Of a stretch of 5,011 nucleotides of DNA, positions 1-4,265 are shown piece by piece; within the stretch, counting starts at the first letter, position 1, and each line of letters starts with the position of its first letter. Source of the stretch: Nitrospira defluvii (GTDB lineage Bacteria; Nitrospirota; Nitrospiria; Nitrospirales; Nitrospiraceae); the NCBI GenBank assembly GCA_016199015.1, contig JACQHN010000108.1, positions 1 to 5,011 of the forward strand. Reading direction: 5' to 3'. The position numbers were made by a program, and so were the translations under genes. The notes under the pieces are model-generated. The model was not told where the DNA came from and searched no databases. It saw only the letters and a list, made by a program, of their open reading frames with translations.

Positions 1-166
1 ACCTATAACTGTTCACTGCCGAGGCGAGGGCCCGGCTGAGGGGTCTCGGGGCGCGAGCCCGCAAAGTGTTCGGAATTATCCTGTTTCGCCGATTTGAGCC
101 TGCCGGTTCCCTTCTCTGCCTTTCAAAGAAGTCTGATAATACGGGGATTTTGCAGCGTTTACTTTT

Positions 167-196
167 TTGACATCCCTTCGTCTAACCCCATAGAAC
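167..196 (+). promoter_or_regulatory. Candidate sigma70-type promoter upstream of the lipoprotein gene
   Basis: A perfect -35 hexamer TTGACA lies at 167-172. After an 18-bp spacer there is a 4-of-6 match to the -10 box, TAGAAC, at 191-196. Transcription would start near 203, giving a leader of only about 15 nt that still includes the ribosome binding site of the gene at 218. The -10 is weak and the leader unusually short, so this is a candidate only. A second -10-like element, GATAAT at 135-140, has no good -35 partner. The rest of 1-217 shows a GC-rich stretch at about 20-62 and no gene I can support. Confidence 0.35.
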
Positions 197-217
197 GAAC
201 TGAAAAGGGGGTGTCAT

Positions 218-658
218 GTGCTGACCAATTCAAAGACGGTTTCCGTGGTGGTGTCTCTGGCCATCGTGCTGTCCGGCTGTACCACAACGCTGATCCATGA
301 TGAATTGAAGCGTACGGTAGCCACTGAGCGCCACTGCACAGGGAGCGAGTGGGCGGACAATTCATCGGTCGCCGTGCTGCCGGTTCCGGTCGTCGCGTTC
401 TTCGTGCCGCACTTTGATCTCAACAAGGTAAGCAGCGAACCGTACCTGAGCCGCTGCGGTGACAGTACCCGAGTGGTCAACCGGGATGTCTCGGTGAATC
501 GTGGGGCCTGCATACCGGCGGGTCTCACTCGCATCGTGACCTTGGGCATTTGGCAATGGTGTCCGTCGCACGTGTCCTGGACGGCGGATATTTTGCCCGA
601 AGGGCCAAAACCTACGGGGGCATTGCGCGATGCGTCTTCAGGGGGACGCAGTTTGTAA
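218..658 (+). CDS. Small cysteine-containing lipoprotein, function unknown
   Basis: This is a 146-residue protein of a family I do not recognise. It starts at GTG 218, preceded by AAGGGGGTG (205-213), a near-perfect Shine-Dalgarno sequence. The overlapping ATG at 216 meets a stop after two codons, which supports GTG as the start. The N-terminus has a short polar/basic part, a hydrophobic stretch (about residues 8-18) and the lipobox LSGC with Cys21 as the predicted lipidated residue. Position +2 is Thr rather than Asp, which by the usual Lol rule points to the outer membrane. Four more cysteines (40, 80, 98, 115) could form two disulfides in the periplasm. A hydrophobic stretch at 51-64 (VAVLPVPVVAFFVP) may be a buried strand or a membrane-associated segment. 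The C-terminal 20 residues are Gly/Ser/Arg-rich and probably flexible. The next gene starts 57 nt downstream on the same strand, so the two may be co-transcribed. Confidence 0.72.
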   Translation: MLTNSKTVSVVVSLAIVLSGCTTTLIHDELKRTVATERHCTGSEWADNSSVAVLPVPVVAFFVPHFDLNKVSSEPYLSRCGDSTRVVNRDVSVNRGACIPAGLTRIVTLGIWQWCPSHVSWTADILPEGPKPTGALRDASSGGRSL

Positions 659-702
659 ATCATCTGGTGCGAGGGGGCGTGAGTGCGTAGCAACACAATC
701 AC

Positions 703-708
703 AAGGAG
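703..708 (+). promoter_or_regulatory. Ribosome binding site that sets the start at 716
   Basis: AAGGAG lies 7 nt before ATG 716. An in-frame GTG at 683 would add 11 residues (MRSNTITRSRR) before the signal peptide. It has only a G-rich run very close to it, so ATG 716 is the better start. Confidence 0.65.
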
Positions 709-715
709 TCGGCGT

Positions 716-1327
716 ATGAGTATGGCGAAACACATGCTGAGGGTGGCGGTGCTGGTGGGTATGGTCGTCGGGGGAGCTGCTCAGGCGTCCATGGTAGGAG
801 ACGGGGAGATTCTGAGGAGCAGTGGCGACCGAAGTGGCGGCGACAATCGAGGACCAGGCTCGTTGAACAGCGGTCCCGGCTCGGTCAATAGCGGATCGGG
901 AAGAGAGGACAACCATGTTCGTCGGGGCGGGGATGATGTCCGGGTGGCGCAAGCCGGAGATGTGAGGCAGGAAGACCGCCGGGCTGATCGCCGAGAGGAC
1001 CGCCAACTGGACCGCCGAGAAGATCGGCGCGAAGACCGTCAAGTGGATCGACGAGACGATCGAAGGGAAGACCGCCAACTAAATCGCCGCGATGATCGGC
1101 AGGCCGACCGTCGAGGAGATCATCGAGCCAACAGCGGTGGTGAACTTCGAGGGCTTGATCGGGCAAACCACGTGGCTGATGACCATGGTCGACAGGGCCG
1201 CGACAACGCCCGTGCGGTTCAGATGGACCGGGGGAATCGTATAGAGCGAGTCGAACGGCTTGAGCGGCCTGAGCGTCCGCAACGACCGGAACGTCCGGAA
1301 CGACCGGAGCGGTCGGGTCGGAACTAG
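716..1327 (+). CDS. Secreted Arg/Asp-rich tandem-repeat protein, function unknown
   Basis: This 203-residue protein belongs to no family I recognise. The N-terminus is a clear Sec signal peptide: MSMAKHMLR, then a hydrophobic core VAVLVGMVVGGAAQA with an AQA cleavage site near residue 24. The mature protein is low complexity throughout. Residues 37-62 are Gly/Ser/Asn-rich with a duplicated GPGSxNS unit. Residues 86-137 are almost only Asp, Arg, Glu and Gln, including three 12-residue units (EDRQLDRREDRR and variants) at 94-129. Residues 178-199 are a three-residue ER(P/V/L) repeat. There is no cysteine and no catalytic motif. Alternating acidic and basic residues could form a charged helix or a disordered polyampholyte. 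Binding to polysaccharide, nucleic acid, mineral or metal is conceivable but unproven. Synonymous codon changes between repeat units suggest the protein pattern is maintained. A 217-aa open frame on the other strand (885-1538) is a by-product of the biased composition. Confidence 0.75.
   Translation: MSMAKHMLRVAVLVGMVVGGAAQASMVGDGEILRSSGDRSGGDNRGPGSLNSGPGSVNSGSGREDNHVRRGGDDVRVAQAGDVRQEDRRADRREDRQLDRREDRREDRQVDRRDDRREDRQLNRRDDRQADRRGDHRANSGGELRGLDRANHVADDHGRQGRDNARAVQMDRGNRIERVERLERPERPQRPERPERPERSGRN
851..892 (+). repeat. 21-nt tandem duplication encoding GPGSxNS
   Basis: Two adjacent 21-nt units (851-871 and 872-892) encode GPGSLNS and GPGSVNS. They differ at several bases but only one amino acid, and a truncated third copy (GSG) follows. 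They lie in the Gly/Ser-rich linker of the secreted repeat protein. Confidence 0.8.
995..1102 (+). repeat. Three 36-nt tandem repeats encoding 12-residue Asp/Arg units
   Basis: The units at 995-1030, 1031-1066 and 1067-1102 encode EDRQLDRREDRR, EDRQVDRRDDRR and EDRQLNRRDDRQ. A 24-nt partial copy precedes them (971-994, EDRRADRR), and a degenerate one follows (about 1103-1125, ADRRGDHR). Many differences between units are silent, such as GAG/GAA and CGC/CGT. The array is therefore not a very recent duplication, or it is held by selection on the protein. Confidence 0.85.
1247..1312 (+). repeat. 9-nt repeat encoding ERx/ERP triplets
   Basis: The C-terminal part of the secreted repeat protein is a run of three-residue units, mostly E-R-P (residues 178-199). 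The arginine codons alternate among CGA, CGG and CGT, and the glutamates between GAG and GAA. The repeat is thus clearer in protein than in DNA. Confidence 0.75.
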
Positions 1328-1375
1328 TGGTTTGGATCGGGCGAGACCGTTCACATCGTGAACCAACCGACTGTG

Positions 1376-1406
1376 GAGCGATGCGGGCAAGTGACCCGCA
1401 TCGCTC
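1376..1406 (+). terminator. Strong hairpin after the repeat protein gene, probable terminator
   Basis: A perfect 12-bp stem is formed by GAGCGATGCGGG (1376-1387) and CCCGCATCGCTC (1395-1406) around the 7-nt loop CAAGTGA. It begins 48 nt after the stop codon at 1327. No clean U-tract follows, only a pyrimidine-rich stretch (TCTACGCATCTTCCCT), so termination may be factor-assisted. The hairpin could instead stabilise the 3' end of the mRNA, and it is near-symmetric so it could act in either direction. Confidence 0.55.
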
Positions 1407-1504
1407 TACGCATCTTCCCTGCATGCCGGATGCTTGAAGGAATGCGAGGTATCGGTTAGGTTGTGGCATGTCGCGACCAAGCACGAATACGTAATTTGAA
1501 GCAA

Positions 1505-1523
1505 GCCGGCGCATGACGCCGGC
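1505..1523 (+). promoter_or_regulatory. Short GC hairpin in the leader of the outer-membrane protein gene
   Basis: GCCGGCG (1505-1511) and CGCCGGC (1517-1523) form a perfect 7-bp stem with the 5-nt loop CATGA. An in-frame ATG at 1513 lies in this loop and would be hidden as a start codon, whereas the ribosome binding site and ATG 1543 lie downstream and free. It may be a leader structure affecting translation or mRNA stability. It may also be chance in GC-rich DNA. Confidence 0.4.
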
Positions 1524-1530
1524 AGAATGT

Positions 1531-1535
1531 GGAGG
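1531..1535 (+). promoter_or_regulatory. Ribosome binding site that sets the start at 1543
   Basis: GGAGG lies 7 nt before ATG 1543. It outweighs the upstream in-frame ATG 1513, which has no Shine-Dalgarno sequence and sits in a hairpin loop. Confidence 0.7.
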
Positions 1536-1542
1536 CATCGGA

Positions 1543-2466
1543 ATGGGCTTGTGGAGCAGTCGAGTGGTGGGGGTCGCCGTGTGCCTCCTTGGAACCGCGA
1601 CTATCGGACTGGCAGCGGAGAAAACGGATCAGGGGCCTCAGTCGCCCGATCGGAACTGGCAGATCGGATTCACGCCGAGTTATTCCACCGGAAATTTCGG
1701 CACCAGCTCAACCAGCAGTTTTCTCTATGCGCCCTTGTCCATGCGTCGTCTCTTTAAGGACGGCGATATTACGGTCATTGTGCCATTTGTCACGTCGACC
1801 ACCGATGGTCGGACGACCATTGTCGGTGGGAATGTCACGCGGGTGGATGACAATTCAAAGAGCGGGTCGAGCGGAAGTGGCTCCGATGACGACGGCGGAT
1901 GCAGCGGCAAAGGGCAATCGGGATCAGGGAAGGACCGGGTCTGCGGTCTGACGACTCGAGCGCCGGGGCAAAAGGTCACGACGGTCGGCTTGGGCGACAT
2001 CATCTTGAAAGGCCGCTATTATGTTGTCGAGGAAAGGGATGCGTTGCCGCTGATTGCCCTGACGGCTCGGGTCAAGCTGCCCACGGCCAATGAGCAACTC
2101 GGCCTAGGGACCGGTGCATTGGACTACGGGTTCGGCGTCGAGATGTCCAAAATGTTCGGGGAGTACTGGATTGCGTTCCTGGATGCCGGGTACAACATCA
2201 TCGGCGATCCGGACGGGCTCCAATTTCAGAATCAGCATTGGTACGACGTCGGGGCAGGATACTTTGTGACTAGAGATCTCCTGGCCAGTGTCTATTTTGA
2301 AGAGTATCGCGCCATCGTTCCGGGCTTCGTGAATGCGCGCGACTTCTTCTTTGCGATGAACTACACGGTCTCTTCCGCCTGGCGACTGAACAGCGGCGTG
2401 ACCGTCGGTGTCTCCAATGGAGCTCCGGATTATGCGTTTTCCGTCGGCGCCAGTTACCGTTTTTGA
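1543..2466 (+). CDS. Outer-membrane beta-barrel protein, Phenol_MetA_deg/transporter-like
   Basis: This 307-residue secreted protein has the features of an outer-membrane beta-barrel. From ATG 1543 it has a clean signal peptide (MGLWSSR, hydrophobic core to about residue 25, cleavage near LAA-EK). The longer frame from 1513 would put ten extra residues before it. The mature part alternates short amphipathic strands and turns. The central block GLGDIILKGRYY (149-160), then ARVKLPTANEQLGLGTGALDYGFG (split 175-188 and 189-198), resembles the conserved core of the Pfam family often annotated 'transporter' or 'MetA-pathway of phenol degradation'. The last residue is Phe after YR, the usual BAM recognition signature. 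Residues about 104-136 are an unusual Gly/Ser/Asp-rich insertion with two cysteines (120 and 134), probably an extracellular or periplasmic loop. Substrate is unknown and the family name does not prove phenol metabolism. The gene ends 87 nt before the sigma factor gene. Confidence 0.78.
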   Translation: MGLWSSRVVGVAVCLLGTATIGLAAEKTDQGPQSPDRNWQIGFTPSYSTGNFGTSSTSSFLYAPLSMRRLFKDGDITVIVPFVTSTTDGRTTIVGGNVTRVDDNSKSGSSGSGSDDDGGCSGKGQSGSGKDRVCGLTTRAPGQKVTTVGLGDIILKGRYYVVEERDALPLIALTARVKLPTANEQLGLGTGALDYGFGVEMSKMFGEYWIAFLDAGYNIIGDPDGLQFQNQHWYDVGAGYFVTRDLLASVYFEEYRAIVPGFVNARDFFFAMNYTVSSAWRLNSGVTVGVSNGAPDYAFSVGASYRF

Positions 2467-2553
2467 GTGGGGCCGGCGTCTGTTTACGAATGTGCCTGGC
2501 AGCTCGTCAGAGTGGGTAGCACGACTCAGGGATGGCAGCCGGGCTGACACGAA

Positions 2554-3153
2554 ATGGTGGACATGCCGGTTGAGCCACAGGCGGGGCGCGATGAGGCGAG
2601 ACTCATCGCTCGAAGCCAGCAGCAGGACCATGAGGCCTTCGGCCGATTGGTCGATCGGTATGCCGAGGTGATCGTCAATCTGGCCTATCGGATGGTGGGG
2701 AATCTCGCCGATGCGGAGGATCTGGCCCAAGATGCGTTCCTGGCGGCGTTCAAGGCGCTGCCGACCTTTCGCGCCGATTCGAAGTTTTCGACCTGGCTCT
2801 ACCGAATCGCCGCGAACAAGTGTAAGGATTGGTTGCGCGCCAAACACCCGGCTCCCGTGGACCTGGATGATCACGAGGCCGTGGTGGCTCAGGTGGTCGA
2901 GACACATACGCCGGAACGGCTCCTGTCTCAGCAGCAGGTGGCGCAACATTTGGATGGGGCCATTCAGCGCCTTCCTCCGCTCTATCGAGAGGCCTTTGTG
3001 TTGAAACATGTCGAAGGACTAAGTTACGAGGAGATGCAGGAGCTGCTTGGCGTCAATGCCGATACATTGAAAATGCGGGTCTACAAAGGGCGCGTTCAGT
3101 TGAGCCGTGAGTTGTCGGAGTGGAATGACATGCAGTCGCCGGTGTCGAGGTGA
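2554..3153 (+). CDS. ECF (RpoE-type) RNA polymerase sigma factor
   Basis: This 199-residue sigma-70 family protein has only regions 2 and 4, the usual ECF architecture and length. Region 2 covers about residues 24-98, with the core-binding and promoter-melting motif DAEDLAQDAFLAAFKAL (53-69) and the -10 recognition part SKFSTWLYRIAANKCKDWLR (76-95). A linker rich in Asp and Val (about 99-122) leads to region 4 (about 126-187), whose helix-turn-helix lies at 156-183 (LSYEEMQELLGV, then the recognition helix NADTLKMRVYKGR). It would direct RNA polymerase to a small regulon of envelope genes. An in-frame stop at 2545-2547 limits the start to ATG 2554, GTG 2557 or ATG 2563. None has a good ribosome binding site, so translation may be weak or coupled to upstream transcripts. 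The anti-sigma gene follows after 2 nt, the standard arrangement for a cognate pair. Confidence 0.95.
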   Translation: MVDMPVEPQAGRDEARLIARSQQQDHEAFGRLVDRYAEVIVNLAYRMVGNLADAEDLAQDAFLAAFKALPTFRADSKFSTWLYRIAANKCKDWLRAKHPAPVDLDDHEAVVAQVVETHTPERLLSQQQVAQHLDGAIQRLPPLYREAFVLKHVEGLSYEEMQELLGVNADTLKMRVYKGRVQLSRELSEWNDMQSPVSR

Positions 3154-3155
3154 GC

Positions 3156-3842
3156 ATGGATGATCAGGATGTGTTGATCCAGCGGTTTCTCGATCAGGAT
3201 CTGACGCCTGATGAGCGCGTGCAGTTTCTCGAACAGGTGGATGCCGATCCGGGATTGCGTCGCGAGTGGCTGAACCTTGAGATGGTCGTAGCGGAGGCCG
3301 GGCGCCTCCCTCGGATCACTCCGTCAAAGCAATTTACGGCCCGTGTATTAGCGACACTCGATGCCGAACCGAGGGGCGTCCTCGATCGGCTCGTGGCATG
3401 GGTGACCGCGCCTCGCACCTTGCAATGGAATCTGGGTGGCGCCATGGTGGCGGCTTCTGTGGTGACTCTGGCGGTAGCGGGACTGTTGCAGACAATACCG
3501 GAGCGGATCGTTGAAGTGCCGACTAGCAGTCCGTCGGCTCAGCCGGTGTCGTTCGAGCAGGCGCAGGAGCCGACCACGTACGTACGTCTGGTACTTGTGC
3601 AGCCGGGGGCGAAATCCGTCTCGGTCGCCGGTGATTTCAACGGCTGGAACCCGAACCGGACGAGCATGGAGCGGTCGGACGGCGGAGTCTGGACCACGAC
3701 GATTCGATTGAAGCCGGGGCGCTATCAATACATGTTCGTCATCGACGGGAAGCAATGGATGGCAGATCCGTTCGCAACTGAAGACGCGGGTGACGGGTTC
3801 GGGTCCCAGAATGCGGTGCTTGATGTCAGCACGACACTCTAA
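3156..3842 (+). CDS. Membrane anti-sigma factor with a C-terminal CBM48/AMPK-type glycogen-binding domain
   Basis: This 228-residue single-pass membrane protein is probably the anti-sigma of the preceding ECF factor. Residues 1-75 form a helical cytoplasmic domain (IQRFLDQDLTPDERVQFLEQV) typical of short anti-sigma N-termini. It has no cysteine, so it is not a zinc-binding (HxxxCxxC) type. One transmembrane helix spans about 92-112. A Pro/Ser/Gln linker (115-139) leads to a glycogen-binding beta-sandwich at 141-225. Its hallmarks are AGDFNGWNP (158-166), W179, YQYMFVIDGKQW (190-201), DP (204-205) and N219. Trp164 and Trp201 match the two sugar-stacking tryptophans of AMPK beta, whereas the lysine of its YKF motif is Met here. 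ATG 3156 is preferred over GTG 3150 because GAGGTGA (3147-3153) is well placed before it and overlaps the sigma stop codon. The orientation (domain in the periplasm) follows from the cytoplasmic N-terminus and is inferred. A sensor role for the domain is a hypothesis. Confidence 0.88.
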   Translation: MDDQDVLIQRFLDQDLTPDERVQFLEQVDADPGLRREWLNLEMVVAEAGRLPRITPSKQFTARVLATLDAEPRGVLDRLVAWVTAPRTLQWNLGGAMVAASVVTLAVAGLLQTIPERIVEVPTSSPSAQPVSFEQAQEPTTYVRLVLVQPGAKSVSVAGDFNGWNPNRTSMERSDGGVWTTTIRLKPGRYQYMFVIDGKQWMADPFATEDAGDGFGSQNAVLDVSTTL

Positions 3843-3907
3843 CGAGCCCTCTCCTACGCTTGTATCACTCTCGGCGCTTCGGTACTCTACGTACGATGCG
3901 GGGCGTG

Positions 3908-4255
3908 ATGCGAATCCTGGCGAGTCTGACGGTCTTGACCTGGTTGGTGGGCTGCGCGGCTGCGCCTGTCCAGGTGGCACCCACGCCGGTGTCCGGAGGC
4001 GTGCGGTTTGTGGTGTCTGTTCCAACGGCAGAGACGGTGGCGGTCGTGGGTTCGTTCAACGGATGGTCGTCCACGGCGCATGTGATGACTCGGGTGGGAT
4101 CGAACGGATCTTGGTCGACGGTGGTCTCCTTGTCGGGTGGGGAACATGCGTTCATGTATCTGGTCGACGGCAAGACCTGGGTGGTGCCTCCGGCGGCGGA
4201 AGATTTTGTGACGGACGGTTTCGGGAACACCAACGGCGTGGTGATAGTCCCATAG
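3908..4255 (+). CDS. Small lipoprotein consisting of a CBM48/AMPK-type glycogen-binding domain
   Basis: This 115-residue lipoprotein begins MRILASLTVLTWLVGC, with Cys16 as the predicted lipidated residue. Ala at +2 suggests outer-membrane sorting. After a short Ala/Pro/Val linker the rest is one beta-sandwich domain (31-115), closely parallel to the C-terminal domain of the preceding anti-sigma. It shares VVGSFNGWS (46-54), W69, HAFMYLVDGKTW (80-91) and N109. The two presumed sugar-stacking tryptophans (53 and 91) are kept. The DP of the anti-sigma copy is PP (94-95) here, and the AMPK lysine is again Met. The domain is close to its minimal length, and no catalytic domain is attached. The start is uncertain: ATG 3896 (4 residues longer) and TTG 3860 are also in frame, but only 3908 has a G-rich stretch before it. 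The 65-nt gap from the anti-sigma and the 10-nt gap to the next gene suggest a shared transcript. It may bind a glucan or pair with the anti-sigma domain. Confidence 0.85.
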   Translation: MRILASLTVLTWLVGCAAAPVQVAPTPVSGGVRFVVSVPTAETVAVVGSFNGWSSTAHVMTRVGSNGSWSTVVSLSGGEHAFMYLVDGKTWVVPPAAEDFVTDGFGNTNGVVIVP

Positions 4256-4265
4256 GGATAGTCTG

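Noticed and set aside
2..97. Open frame entering from the left edge, ending TGA at 95-97
   Set aside because: It is only 31 codons with no recognisable sequence. It cannot be told from chance, so no upstream partial gene is called.
94..300. + strand open frame of 68 aa at the window start
   Set aside because: It overlaps the promoter candidate and the lipoprotein gene in another frame, has no ribosome binding site and no recognisable feature.
631..655. Small stem TGCGTC/GACGCA followed by T-rich bases at the end of the first lipoprotein gene
   Set aside because: It has only six pairs with an 8-nt loop, lies within the coding region and has a short T stretch. It is too weak to call a terminator.
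971..1102. Repeat array considered as a CRISPR
   Set aside because: The units are contiguous and coding with no unique spacers, and differ by codon-level substitutions.
885..1538. Long open frame on the - strand (217 aa)
   Set aside because: It is antisense to the repeat-rich secreted protein and crosses its terminator-like hairpin. Its Gly/Asp/Pro/Leu-rich translation mirrors the Arg/Asp repeats, and the + frame has a signal peptide and ribosome binding site.
2104..3009. Long open frame on the - strand (301 aa)
   Set aside because: It lies opposite the outer-membrane protein and the ECF sigma factor, both recognisable in the + frame. The translation shows no domain.
3162..3200. Repeated GATCAGGAT near the start of the anti-sigma gene
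   Set aside because: It reflects two in-frame DQD motifs in the coding sequence, and two copies do not make a convincing operator.
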